Shown one piece after another: positions 16,275 through 24,580 of a DNA stretch of 43,677 nt. The stretch is taken from assembly GCA_900539195.1 (NCBI GenBank), contig UQBC01000021.1, positions 1 through 43,677 on the forward strand, written 5' to 3'. A program made the position numbers and the translations under genes. The DNA comes from an uncultured Oscillospiraceae bacterium. Its GTDB lineage: Bacteria; Bacillota; Clostridia; Oscillospirales; Ruminococcaceae. Positions within the stretch are counted from its first letter, which is position 1. Each line of letters starts with the position of its first letter. Below the pieces are notes generated by a model. That model saw only the letters and a program-made list of their open reading frames with translations. It had not been told where the DNA came from and did no database searches.

Positions 16275-17672
16275 TTATACGGGCATTACCTTGTTAGCTT
16301 TATCAGCGTGTTCAGCATCAATGCCAAGCTGTTTGTCCTTACGCTTTTCAAAGAACTTTTCAGCTACCTGACCGAACATAGCGTAGCTTAATACGTCCTC
16401 GTCCTGCTGTGACCACTTAGCACATTCAGCCTTCAGCTTTTCAAGCTCAGGCTCGATAAGGTCTGCGGGACGGCAGTCGATAGGCTGTTCGTCACCGAGA
16501 ATCTTCTTTCTGAACTCAGGATCGATGGGAGCAGGTGTCTTACCGTAGCTACCCTTTACAAGACCCTTGAATTCCTTTGTTACAGTCTTGTAACGCTCAC
16601 CGAGAATTACATTGAATACAGCCTGTGTACCAACGATCTGTGATGTAGGTGTAACAAGGGGAGGGAAGCCTGCGTCGGCTCTTACACGGGGAACTTCCTT
16701 AAGAACTTCCTCAAACTTGTCCGACTTGCCTGCCTGCTTAAGCTGAGAAAGGAGGTTTGAAAGCATACCGCCGGGAACCTGATATATAAGAGCGTTAGCG
16801 TCAACTGCGAGGAGCTTGGGATCAAGCAGACCGCTGTCGATGTACTTCTTACGCAGAGTCATAAAGTAATCTCTTATCTCTGTGAGGAGCTTTAAGTCAA
16901 GTCCTGTATCGTACTCTGTACCCTGTAATGCGGCAACCATTGACTCTGTGGGAGCGTGCGATGTGCCGAGCGCTAAGGGTGACATTGCTGTGTCGATAAC
17001 GTCAACGCCCGATTCGATACCCTTTAACAGACACATTGAAGCAAGTCCTGATGTGTAGTGTGTGTGAAGCTGAATCGGGATATTTACAGCACCCTTGAGT
17101 GCCTTTACAAGTCTTTCTGTTTCATAAGGAGTAAGCAGAGCTGCCATATCCTTGATACAGATAGAATCTGCACCTGCTTCTTCAATTCTCTTTGCATAGT
17201 CGATGTAGTACTGTTCTGTGAATACCTCACCGAGTGTGTAAGAGATAGCTATCTGAGCGTGTGCGCCTTCCTTCTTGGCAGCCTTAACGGCTGTTTCGAG
17301 ATTTCTTATATCGTTGAGCGCATCGAAAATTCTGATTATATCAATACCGTTTGCTACAGACTTCTGAACGAAATATTCCAGTACATCGTCAGCATAGTGA
17401 CGGTAACCGAGCATATTCTGTCCTCTGAAGAGCATCTGTAACTTTGTGTGAGGCATTTCACGTCTTAATATACGCAGTCTGTCCCAGGGATCTTCATTCA
17501 AGAAACGTAAGCATGCGTCAAATGTAGCACCGCCCCAGCATTCAACCGAATGATAGCCCACCTTGTCCATTGTGGAAAGGATAGGGAGCATTTCTTCAGT
17601 AGTCATTCTGGTTGCGATAAGCGACTGATGAGCGTCACGCAGTACGGTTTCGGTAATTCCTACTTTTGCCAT
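16275..17672 (-). CDS. OadA / transcarboxylase 5S-type carboxyltransferase subunit
   Basis: 465 aa, a stand-alone carboxyltransferase without the biotinyl domain many OadA proteins carry. TIM-barrel features: ETVLRDAHQS with D13, ECWGGATFD (44-52), the lysine expected to be carbamylated (K174 in SICIKDMAALL) and metal-binding H203 and H205 in LHTHYTSG. The partially conserved domain follows (VPGGMLSNL, GFPPLVTPTSQIVGTQA). It moves CO2 between carboxybiotin and pyruvate/oxaloacetate. It is last in an operon after a biotin carrier and a 12S-like subunit. It could be the 5S subunit of a transcarboxylase, the alpha subunit of oxaloacetate decarboxylase, or a pyruvate carboxylase B chain. Missing partners favour the first. 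Confidence 0.92.
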   Translation of the reverse strand: MAKVGITETVLRDAHQSLIATRMTTEEMLPILSTMDKVGYHSVECWGGATFDACLRFLNEDPWDRLRILRREMPHTKLQMLFRGQNMLGYRHYADDVLEYFVQKSVANGIDIIRIFDALNDIRNLETAVKAAKKEGAHAQIAISYTLGEVFTEQYYIDYAKRIEEAGADSICIKDMAALLTPYETERLVKALKGAVNIPIQLHTHYTSGLASMCLLKGIESGVDVIDTAMSPLALGTSHAPTESMVAALQGTEYDTGLDLKLLTEIRDYFMTLRKKYIDSGLLDPKLLAVDANALIYQVPGGMLSNLLSQLKQAGKSDKFEEVLKEVPRVRADAGFPPLVTPTSQIVGTQAVFNVILGERYKTVTKEFKGLVKGSYGKTPAPIDPEFRKKILGDEQPIDCRPADLIEPELEKLKAECAKWSQQDEDVLSYAMFGQVAEKFFEKRKDKQLGIDAEHADKANKVMPV

Positions 17673-17700
17673 AACCTTTATTATTCCTTTCAGTCAAGAG

Positions 17701-18066
17701 TTACGCATTGATTGTTGCAATCAGTGTGCCTGTTTCAACAGACTGACCCTTTGTAACATTGATGCTTGCAATTGTACCATCACAGCTTGCTACAACGTCG
17801 TTTTCCATCTTCATAGCTTCGAGAACTGCGATTACTGTACCGTTAGTAACCTTAGCGCCTACTGCGAGCTTAACGTCTACGATAGTACCGGGCATGGGAG
17901 CGTTTATCTTAACGCCGCCCTGTGCGCCTGCGGGAGCAGCGGGAGCTGCAGCCTTCTTGGGAGCGGGAGCTGCTGCGGGTGCGGCAACGGGTGCTGCACT
18001 GCCGTCTGTTTCTTCAACGGTTACATCATAAGCGGTACCGTTTACTGTGATATTGTATCTTTTCAT
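17701..18066 (-). CDS. Biotin carboxyl carrier protein (1.3S-type)
   Basis: 121 aa. Residues 1-20 form a short N-terminal strand segment (YNITVNGTAYDVTVEE) typical of decarboxylase and transcarboxylase carriers. An Ala/Pro-rich flexible linker follows (about 23-49). The biotinyl domain (50-121) has the target lysine K86 in EAMKMEND. Biotin attached by BirA shuttles carboxyl groups between the two catalytic subunits encoded on each side. AAAGGA lies 8 bases before ATG. It sits between the 12S-like and 5S-like genes with gaps of 24 and 28 bp. Confidence 0.95.
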   Translation of the reverse strand: MKRYNITVNGTAYDVTVEETDGSAAPVAAPAAAPAPKKAAAPAAPAGAQGGVKINAPMPGTIVDVKLAVGAKVTNGTVIAVLEAMKMENDVVASCDGTIASINVTKGQSVETGTLIATINA

Positions 18067-18090
18067 AACAAAAATCCTTTCTTATGTCGA

Positions 18091-19455
18091 TTAATATACG
18101 AAGTTAACGTGCTTTTTAGCAGGAGTAACAACTCTCTTTGAAGAAGCCGCTTCAATTGCAGAAGTCAGTGCGGACTTTGTATCCTCGGCTGTGATAACTC
18201 TGTCAACATAGCCGTTAGCCGCAGCTGTGAATGCGTCAGCCTCGTTTTCTGCATATTCCTGAGCCTGCTTTGCATTGTCTTCCGAAACACCGTTTAAGAA
18301 TACAACTGCCGCTTCAGGAGTTGTGGGAGCGATAACAGCGTCTTCCCATGCAAATGTGAAGTCGCTTCCTGCCGCTGTGCTTGCGAGTGCAACATAAGCA
18401 CTGCCGTAAGCCTTGCCTGTTACAACTGCAATCTTTGCCGTTGTAGCTGAAGCATAAGCCTGTGCGAGCTTTGCACTGTCACGGATGCTTCCTGCAAGCT
18501 CAGCCGCACTTGACTTTTCAAAGCCTTCACTGTCAACGAATGTAACAACGGGAATCGAATAAGCGTCGCAAAGAGTAACGAAACGTGCAATCTTTGCGCT
18601 GTCGTCGGCTGTAAGCTTTGCACCGTTGTTTGTACCAACAAAGCCTGCTGTTCTCCAGTTGAGGCTTCCTATTGCGGTAACCGCAGATGTACCGAACTGC
18701 TTGTAAAGCTCAATAACGCTTTCCTTGTCGGCTACCGAGCTGATAAGCTCGATGCCCTTGAGGTCTGCCGATACAGTCGCATCGTTTTCCATATAATAAT
18801 CGTTTCCTGCTGTTTCAAGATTGTTCGCAGGGAGAACGGATAATAACTGCTTAGCCTTAGCTATAGCTTCATCGCTGTCCTTTGCAAGAATAGCCGCTAC
18901 ACCTGACTTTGCAGCATTCTCGGCTGTACCCGCACCTGCCGTCTTATCATCGGCTGTAAAAGGTGCTGTCATGAACAGTTCTGATTTTTCTGTCATAATG
19001 ACCACATCAGCCATACAAGCTATCATAGCGGCTGTGCCTGCGCAAAGGCCGTCTACTACAGCTATCTGGGGAACAGCACCCGAAAGTGCCGCACTCATCT
19101 TGGCTATCTCGCCGTATGCACCGAGTGTCTTCATACCTTCCTTGATATCTCCGCCCTTTGAGTCAAAGATACCGATAACAGGAGCGCCGTTCTTAAGTGC
19201 CAGCTCGTAAACTTTCTTGATTTTGAGAGCTGCCGCAGTGTTTACCGCACCTGCGTTAACGCTTGTGTCCTGAGCGTACGCATATACGACTGCTCCGTCA
19301 ACATAGCCGTAACCGCTTACAACGCCTGTCTTTTCACCGTTTGCTCCGACAAATTTGCCAAGCTCGACAAAGCTGTCCTCGTCAAACAGAGAGATGAGCT
19401 TGTTTGCAGCTTCGCTTGCGGCTGTCTGCTCCATTTCAGCAATTGTTTTCTTCAT
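18091..19455 (-). CDS. Acyl-CoA carboxyltransferase subunit (12S / MmdA-like), divergent
   Basis: 454 aa from ATG at 19455, chosen because GGAGG stands 10 bases before it; an upstream in-frame start adds 18 codons without support. Two crotonase-fold halves are recognisable: GVVSGYGYVDGAVVYAYAQD and KNGAPVIGIFDSKGGDIKEG, then RFVTLCDAYSIPVVTFVDSEGF and AWEDAVIAP. In the family the oxyanion-hole loops usually read CAGGA and KAYGGAY; here they are CAGTA (138-142) and KAYGSAY (348-354). The protein is also shorter than usual MmdA (about 510). It should transfer CO2 between an acyl-CoA and carboxybiotin. The acyl-CoA cannot be told from sequence. Confidence 0.85.
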   Translation of the reverse strand: MKKTIAEMEQTAASEAANKLISLFDEDSFVELGKFVGANGEKTGVVSGYGYVDGAVVYAYAQDTSVNAGAVNTAAALKIKKVYELALKNGAPVIGIFDSKGGDIKEGMKTLGAYGEIAKMSAALSGAVPQIAVVDGLCAGTAAMIACMADVVIMTEKSELFMTAPFTADDKTAGAGTAENAAKSGVAAILAKDSDEAIAKAKQLLSVLPANNLETAGNDYYMENDATVSADLKGIELISSVADKESVIELYKQFGTSAVTAIGSLNWRTAGFVGTNNGAKLTADDSAKIARFVTLCDAYSIPVVTFVDSEGFEKSSAAELAGSIRDSAKLAQAYASATTAKIAVVTGKAYGSAYVALASTAAGSDFTFAWEDAVIAPTTPEAAVVFLNGVSEDNAKQAQEYAENEADAFTAAANGYVDRVITAEDTKSALTSAIEAASSKRVVTPAKKHVNFVY

Positions 19456-19562
19456 TGCCAGAATTCCTCCGTTCTCGCTTTTCTGTGAAGCGGTAAGCTG
19501 CTGAAACAAGCGCCGACCGCCGTTGTATAATTATGCCCGTGGGCACATCATATTCGAGTATA

Positions 19563-19591
19563 ATTATAGCGCATTTCAGCTTTAATAACAA
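19563..19591 (-). promoter_or_regulatory. Promoter of the carboxyltransferase operon
   Basis: Minus strand TTGTTA (19586-19591), 17-bp spacer and TATAAT (19563-19568). The leader of about 100 bases contains a short GTGCCCACGGGCAT hairpin (19533-19546). Confidence 0.7.
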
Positions 19592-19601
19592 GCGAAATTC
19601 G

Positions 19602-19934
19602 CTATTTTTTGCAACTTTTATGAGATGTGAAAAAATTATCAATGTCTGAGATGTGATTATCGTTGTTTTGCACAAAACCACGTTTTAAAAGTTCATTCCA
19701 TACCGTTTCCGACTGCATATTTACGGTACACTTATTTATATAGTGATTGAGTGCGTAGTTCATAGCCGTTCTCATAAGTCCGTCAACAAGCATTATGTAC
19801 GGTGTTTCAAGAGTTTCTACAAACAGCGTTTCACCGTCTGTGGTGCAGGTAATAGCTCCTACCGGAGCGCCGTCATCCTTTGCCTCAAACACCAGCTTGT
19901 CGGAAATGTCCTTGTTTCTCAGTATCGTTATCAT
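19602..19934 (-). CDS. Small GNAT-like conserved protein
   Basis: 110 aa, with the ATG overlapping the rluB stop by 4 bp (ATGA), so translation is coupled. Pattern: a strand pair with PVGAITCT, TLFVETLETPY, a helix DGLMRTAMNYALNHY, and a C-terminal VWNELLKRGFVQ segment. This is the core of a shortened GNAT acetyltransferase fold, but the acetyl-CoA loop (Q/RxxGxG/A) is not evident. It may therefore bind something else or be inactive. It is the last gene of the long M50-to-rluB operon. Conservation of this gene next to rluB would need a search. Confidence 0.65.
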   Translation of the reverse strand: MITILRNKDISDKLVFEAKDDGAPVGAITCTTDGETLFVETLETPYIMLVDGLMRTAMNYALNHYINKCTVNMQSETVWNELLKRGFVQNNDNHISDIDNFFTSHKSCKK

Positions 19935-20686
19935 TTTCTTGCCGTTCTCTTTGCTGATTTATCGCTTGAAACCAGTGCTTTCAGTCCCTTTAACTCTTCT
20001 GCGGTAAGGTCTGCCCATTCGCCTGGCTTCAGCATACCGAGCTTTACGTTTCCGACAGCGTTTCTTTTAAGACGCACTATCTGCAATTTAACCGCTTCGC
20101 ACATCTTTCTTATCTGTCTGTTCTTGCCCTCTGCAATTGTAAATTCAAGCACGGTCCTGTTTTCTTCTTCGGTCAGAACCGCAACAGTGCAGGGAAGCGT
20201 AATCCCCGTGTCAATCTTTACGCCTGACGCAAGCGTTGTCAGCTTGTCATCTGTTACCTCGCCCCTTACTGTAACACGGTAACGTTTCTTTATATGACGG
20301 GACGGGTGCATAATGGCGTTTGCAAGTGCGCCGTCATTTGTGAGTATCAGCAGTCCCTCGGAATCCTTGTCAAGTCTGCCGACAGGGTAAACACGCTCGT
20401 CGATATCGTCCAGAAGGTCGGTAACTATCTTTCTGCCGTGCGTATCCGCCATAGTGGTCACATAGCCTCTCGGCTTATACAGCTTTATGTATCTCAGCTG
20501 AGTGCCGGATGAAGCTATCTTTTCGCCGTTTACCGTTACTATATCGTTTTTGGGATCTGCCTTGTCGCCAATGGAAACAGGTCTGCCGTTTACCTTTACA
20601 CAGCCCTGTTCGATATATTCCTCGGCTTTTCTGCGTGAGCAGTAGCCGCTGTCTGCTATTATCTTCTGTAATCTCACTTTTTCCAT
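19931..20686 (-). CDS. rluB: 23S rRNA pseudouridine synthase RluB/RsuA family
   Basis: 251 aa. An N-terminal S4 domain (LQKIIADSGYCSRRKAEEYI, 6-25) binds RNA. The catalytic domain has the conserved VGRLDKDSEGLL with catalytic aspartate D106, and YKPRGYVTT at 70-78. The C-terminal EGKNRQIRKMC motif is typical of the family. It isomerises a specific uridine in rRNA; in B. subtilis the neighbouring RluB acts on helix 90 of 23S rRNA. The gene lies downstream of a D,D-carboxypeptidase and scpAB, a familiar Firmicute order. The C-terminal tail KRTARK is basic. Confidence 0.92.
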   Translation of the reverse strand: MEKVRLQKIIADSGYCSRRKAEEYIEQGCVKVNGRPVSIGDKADPKNDIVTVNGEKIASSGTQLRYIKLYKPRGYVTTMADTHGRKIVTDLLDDIDERVYPVGRLDKDSEGLLILTNDGALANAIMHPSRHIKKRYRVTVRGEVTDDKLTTLASGVKIDTGITLPCTVAVLTEEENRTVLEFTIAEGKNRQIRKMCEAVKLQIVRLKRNAVGNVKLGMLKPGEWADLTAEELKGLKALVSSDKSAKRTARK

Positions 20687-20723
20687 TGTTCCTATAGTCC
20701 TTTCATATTCCGTTCAAGTGCAG

Positions 20724-21896
20724 TCAGCGTGTAAGCAGTCCTGCAATGAATTTATATATCACGGTAAAAAAATCCGTTTTCTGTTCAGTCTGTACACGGC
20801 TTTCAGTCGCTCTGAGGTCAGCCGTTGCAATAGCCTTTCCGTTCAGCTCATAGCATATTTTCCCGACTTTATCGCCTGCGGATAATCCTGCATAAATAAA
20901 TCCGGGCAGATAAATCTTGACCGTTACTTTTTCTTTCTGCTCATCGCAAAGCGGCAGTTTCACACTGTCGCACTTTACGCCGACTGTTTCCTTATCCGAT
21001 CCGATCACAGGCAGTACAAGCCGTGACGAATCATAAGTAAAATCGCACATCTTTACCTTTTCAAAGCCGTAATCCAGCATTTTTGTGTGGTCGCTCCAGT
21101 CGTTCGGGGCATTCAGCGTTACCGCTATAAGTTTCACACCGTCACGCTCGGCACAGCTTACAAGCGTTCTTCTCGCACTGTCGGTAAACCCTGTTTTTAC
21201 ACCGATACAGCCGTCATAGCTTGTGAGCAGTTTGTTGGAATTTACAAGCCACCGCTCGTTTACCGGGTTTCCGAATGCCACCTTTGCTTTTGGCAAGCCA
21301 CATATTTTTGCAAAGTCTTTATTGTTCATCGCCTCCCGTGTAAGCAAGGCAAGATCATAGGCACAGGAATACTGACCGTCTGCGTCAAGCCCCGACGGTG
21401 TGACAAAGTTCGTATCGTTCATACCGATTTCTTCGGCACGTTTGTTCATAAGTTTTGCAAATTGCAATTTGCTTCCGGATATATTTACCGCCGCCGCATT
21501 TGCCGCATCGTTTCCCGAAGGCAAAAGCATACCGTAGCATAAAGCTCTGCGTGTTACAATATCGCCTTCCCGAAGTCCCATAGAGGTTCCTTCGACCTTT
21601 ATGGCGGTCGGGTCTACCTCGAATTCCTTGTCGGGCTCTCCTGCCTCAAGGGTCAGCAGAGCTGTCATTATCTTGGTCGTGCTTGCTATCTGTCTGTGTT
21701 CTTTTTCGTTCTTTGAAAAGAGAACCGTACCTGTATTTGCTTCAATCATTATCGCACTGACAGCCGATACTCCGATTCCGCTTTTATCGGTATTTTCAAG
21801 ATAACACAGTTTTTCTCCGCTCTCGGCATAAACTGTCACAGTCGCAGTAACGGTAAAAATCACGGCAGCTGCGACAGATAGAATCTTTCTTTGCAT
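20724..21896 (-). CDS. D-alanyl-D-alanine carboxypeptidase (PBP5/DacF type)
   Basis: 390 aa. Signal peptide 1-24. Active-site motifs in order: S72-T-T-K75, SGN at 127-129 and KTG at 234-236. A C-terminal beta domain (about 270-365) and an amphipathic end (FFTVIYKFIAGLL) that should anchor it on the outer face of the membrane complete the PBP5 layout. It removes the terminal D-Ala from peptidoglycan stem peptides and would be a penicillin target. Position between ytfJ and rluB suggests the sporulation-linked DacF group, but vegetative DacA cannot be excluded. AAAGGA stands before ATG. Confidence 0.93.
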   Translation of the reverse strand: MQRKILSVAAAVIFTVTATVTVYAESGEKLCYLENTDKSGIGVSAVSAIMIEANTGTVLFSKNEKEHRQIASTTKIMTALLTLEAGEPDKEFEVDPTAIKVEGTSMGLREGDIVTRRALCYGMLLPSGNDAANAAAVNISGSKLQFAKLMNKRAEEIGMNDTNFVTPSGLDADGQYSCAYDLALLTREAMNNKDFAKICGLPKAKVAFGNPVNERWLVNSNKLLTSYDGCIGVKTGFTDSARRTLVSCAERDGVKLIAVTLNAPNDWSDHTKMLDYGFEKVKMCDFTYDSSRLVLPVIGSDKETVGVKCDSVKLPLCDEQKEKVTVKIYLPGFIYAGLSAGDKVGKICYELNGKAIATADLRATESRVQTEQKTDFFTVIYKFIAGLLTR

Positions 21897-21956
21897 AGCG
21901 TTGTCCTTTCCGCATAGTTTTGGTATATCTTATGCGAAAAGGACAGATGTTATTGC

Positions 21957-22361
21957 TTATTCTTCTGTTTTTTCTTCGGATTCTTCGTCATCCTTAGAGA
22001 AGATAGCCTTGATCTTGGAAATAAGGTCGGGTACGCCGCTGATTATACCGTCGATAGCACTGTTGCCGGTTGCACCAAGCTCAAGCATTTTAACGTCGCC
22101 GTCACGCTGTACTACGATAAAAGCCTGCGGATTTATCGTGATGCCTGCACCGCTTCCGCCTGCAAATACTTCCTTGGGAGCTTTTGTGGGCAGGTCTGAG
22201 CCGCCGGCAACGAAGCCAAAGCTTACTTTTGATACGGGGATAATTATTGTTCCGTCGGGAGAAGTGATAGGGTCGCCTATTATAGTGTTTACGTCAACAA
22301 GCTCTCTTATCTTCTCCATAGAAGTTCCCATAAGTCCGTTGATTGGATGCTGTTCTGCCAT
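21957..22361 (-). CDS. ytfJ: GerW-family sporulation protein YtfJ
   Basis: 134 aa, family length. It begins MAEQHPINGLMGTSMEKIRELVDVNTIIGDPI and contains TIIIPVSKVSFGFVAGG and the glycine-rich FAGGSGAGITINPQAFIVV, both hallmark YtfJ segments. The C-terminal tail is strongly acidic (about 118-134). In Bacillus, YtfJ/GerW is made in the forespore and is needed for some germination responses. The upstream neighbour is a YtfI-like DUF2953 gene, the same pairing as in B. subtilis, 21 bp away. AAAGGAAA precedes the ATG. Confidence 0.92.
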   Translation of the reverse strand: MAEQHPINGLMGTSMEKIRELVDVNTIIGDPITSPDGTIIIPVSKVSFGFVAGGSDLPTKAPKEVFAGGSGAGITINPQAFIVVQRDGDVKMLELGATGNSAIDGIISGVPDLISKIKAIFSKDDEESEEKTEE

Positions 22362-22382
22362 TTTGATTTCCTTTCCGAAAGC

Positions 22383-23171
22383 TCACGCTTTCTCTGCTTT
22401 TGGCTTTGTTTTGCTTTCAGCCGTTGCAGTTTTATTTACATTCTTTGAATTTATCTTCAAATATAATTTTGCTGTTCTGAATAAAAGCCATAAAGCGCAG
22501 CCTATGGCTGTTCCGAGCCTCAGTTTTACTTTGCACGAAAGCTCGTACTCCGTTTTTCCTGAATTGAAATCTGCTGAAATGTCTATCTTTTTAACGTCAA
22601 GCTTTACCGCTTCATATAGTAGTGCTATTGCGGTATAAACGATCCAGTTTATCTTGCCGTAATTCATCGCCGCCTGCGCCGCATCCTCGCCGCTTGCCGT
22701 TATAAACAGATAAAAGTTGGTTACACGGATATGGCTGATAAGCCGTTTAACGGGTTTTGAAGCAGATGAGATGAGCTGTTTTACAAATTCAATCGTTTCG
22801 CCGATGTCGCCGCTCAGCCCGAGCTTTGACAAAAGACCGCCATCGTTGTTGTCTGCATTTTTTTCGATTTTACCCGTTTTTTTTGCAGAGCTGTTCTTGC
22901 CGGACTTGTCAGCGTCGTTTTTATTTGTTTTTTCAACAGATTTCGCGTCATCTGTTGAAACAGACTTTCTTTTATTGTCCGTATGTTGCTTTTGTTTTTT
23001 CTGCTTTTGCTTTTTCTGCTTTTCGTCCTCCGGAGAAACAGAGAAAATCGTTATACCGGCGTATTTTATTTTTATCCTTGTTTCATCGTTAAGGTGCACG
23101 TTTACTGTTACCGACAGCATGAGAGCAAGTACGATGATGAGCAATATATCTATGAAAATAAGCCAGCCCAT
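22383..23171 (-). CDS. ytfI: DUF2953 membrane protein, YtfI-like
   Basis: 262 aa. One N-terminal membrane helix (3-23, WLIFIDILLIIVLALML), then a DUF2953-type strand region (IKIKYAGITIFSVSP). A lysine-rich low-complexity stretch follows (about 50-105, KQKKQKQ repeats and many Asp/Ser). The C-terminal domain includes KRLISHIRVTNFYLF and YGKINWIVYTA plus DISADF, and ends in a second basic tail. Pairing with ytfJ supports the family call. Function is unknown but sporulation-associated in Bacillus. The basic linker is unusually long and probably unstructured. GGAGGG precedes the ATG. Confidence 0.8.
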   Translation of the reverse strand: MGWLIFIDILLIIVLALMLSVTVNVHLNDETRIKIKYAGITIFSVSPEDEKQKKQKQKKQKQHTDNKRKSVSTDDAKSVEKTNKNDADKSGKNSSAKKTGKIEKNADNNDGGLLSKLGLSGDIGETIEFVKQLISSASKPVKRLISHIRVTNFYLFITASGEDAAQAAMNYGKINWIVYTAIALLYEAVKLDVKKIDISADFNSGKTEYELSCKVKLRLGTAIGCALWLLFRTAKLYLKINSKNVNKTATAESKTKPKAEKA

Positions 23172-23228
23172 AAGCCCTCCGTTTTTGCCCGTATCCTGTC
23201 GGTAAAAGTATCCGCAGAGAAAAGCAAT

Positions 23229-23834
23229 TTATTCCTCGTTTGCGCCGATATCATCAGCGGTATCGTCACCGTAATCGATATCCTGCTGTAATGCGCCAAG
23301 CTCATTCAGGTTCAGCTGACCGTCCTCATCGGGAAGGCTCGGAAGCTGTGCCAGACTTTCAAGCTTGAAGCAGCGCAGAAAGTTGTCTGTTGTCTTATAT
23401 GTGATAGGTCTGCCGGGCAGTTCAAGTCTGCCTGCCTCGTATAAAAGTTCACGGTCAACAAGAGTGTTTATAACGCCCGAACTGTCAGTACCTCGTACCT
23501 GTTCGACAAACGCTTTTGTAACAGGTTGATTGTACGCAACGACTGCTAGCACTTCAAGTGCCGCAGGAGAAAGTCGTGACTGACGCTTGTTTTCCATTGC
23601 ACGTTTTATATAAGGTGCGTATTCTTCTCTTGTCGCAAGCTGATACGAGTTTTCAAGCCGCAGTACTCTTATCGCACTTCCGGACACATTGTATCTTCTT
23701 TCAAGCTGGTCGATAAGCTTTGATACCGTTTCCGGCTCGATGCCGCTTGCTTCGCTCAGCCTGTCAAGTGAAATCGGTTCACCCGATGCAAACAGCAGAG
23801 CTTCGATTATACAAAGTGATTCGTTGTAATTCAA
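23229..23834 (-). CDS. scpB: Segregation and condensation protein B
   Basis: 201 aa, two winged-helix domains. The N-terminal one begins LCIIEALLFASGEPISLDRLSEASG; the second contains LSPAALEVLAVVAYNQPVTK and VRGTDSSGVINTLVDRELL, strong ScpB signatures. The acidic C-terminal tail is usual. ScpB binds ScpA and SMC to form the condensin that organises newly replicated origins. The start overlaps the scpA stop by 4 bp. Confidence 0.96.
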   Translation of the reverse strand: MNYNESLCIIEALLFASGEPISLDRLSEASGIEPETVSKLIDQLERRYNVSGSAIRVLRLENSYQLATREEYAPYIKRAMENKRQSRLSPAALEVLAVVAYNQPVTKAFVEQVRGTDSSGVINTLVDRELLYEAGRLELPGRPITYKTTDNFLRCFKLESLAQLPSLPDEDGQLNLNELGALQQDIDYGDDTADDIGANEE

Positions 23835-24577
23835 TTATCCGCCGCCTCGCTTTCATCCGGTTCTCCGAAAGAGAATTCTTCTTCTATTTTATCCTTAGGC
23901 ACAAAGTGAAGATATTTGTTGTCATCGGTAAACTTTATACGGCTGTTCTTAGAAAGCTCTAAAAGTGCCAGAAACACAGCTACGCAGTCCGATCTGGACT
24001 GACCCTTATATAACGAATTTACTTCAACCTTATGACCGTCATTTATACGCTTTAACACATATACTATTTTTGTGAATACGCTGACAAAGCTCTTTGCAAT
24101 GGCAGGCTTTACATGAGGCACGGCTTTTCGTACCGCATCCTTGTAGTTTAAGTTCGACATTGCCAGAAAAAGCTCGTCCGGCTCGTGTATGCCGAGATAT
24201 GCCTTGTTTTCTTCCACCTGTACGGGCGGACGCACGAACACATCATCGCCTACCCAGCTTTTCTGTAGCTGCAATGCTATCTGCTTGCACATAGCGTATT
24301 CTATCAGTACGCCCTGAAGCTCTTTCTTCATTTCTTCCGCTTCGTGCTTTGGCAGAAGTGCGGCTGACTTTATGTAGATAAGCCTTGCCGCCATTTCGAG
24401 AAATTCGCCCGCTATTTCTATATCGGCCTGCTTCATACGGTCAAGATACAGCATAAACTGTTCGAGCAGAAGGGAGATCTCTATATCGTAAATATTCAGC
24501 TTATGCTTTGCGATAAGGCTCAGCATAAGATCGAGCGGCCCTTCATAGACCTCCAGCTTGAATTTCAGTTCCTGCAT
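23831..24577 (-). CDS. scpA: Segregation and condensation protein A (kleisin)
   Basis: 248 aa. The N-terminal SMC-binding helix region is LKFKLEVYEGPLDLMLSLIAKHKLNIYDIEI, the classic ScpA opening. The middle has EFLEMAARLIYIKSAALLP. The C-terminal winged helix (about 165-240) includes VAVFLALLELSKNSRIKFTDD. ScpA bridges the two SMC heads and holds ScpB. The gene lies 3 bp after the M50 protease gene and overlaps scpB by 4 bp. Confidence 0.96.
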   Translation of the reverse strand: MQELKFKLEVYEGPLDLMLSLIAKHKLNIYDIEISLLLEQFMLYLDRMKQADIEIAGEFLEMAARLIYIKSAALLPKHEAEEMKKELQGVLIEYAMCKQIALQLQKSWVGDDVFVRPPVQVEENKAYLGIHEPDELFLAMSNLNYKDAVRKAVPHVKPAIAKSFVSVFTKIVYVLKRINDGHKVEVNSLYKGQSRSDCVAVFLALLELSKNSRIKFTDDNKYLHFVPKDKIEEEFSFGEPDESEAADN

Positions 24578-24580
24578 TTC

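Noticed and set aside
16275..19455. Sodium-pumping oxaloacetate or methylmalonyl-CoA decarboxylase
   Set aside because: The membrane beta subunit and the small OadG-type subunit are both absent from the operon; kept only as an alternative if they are encoded elsewhere.
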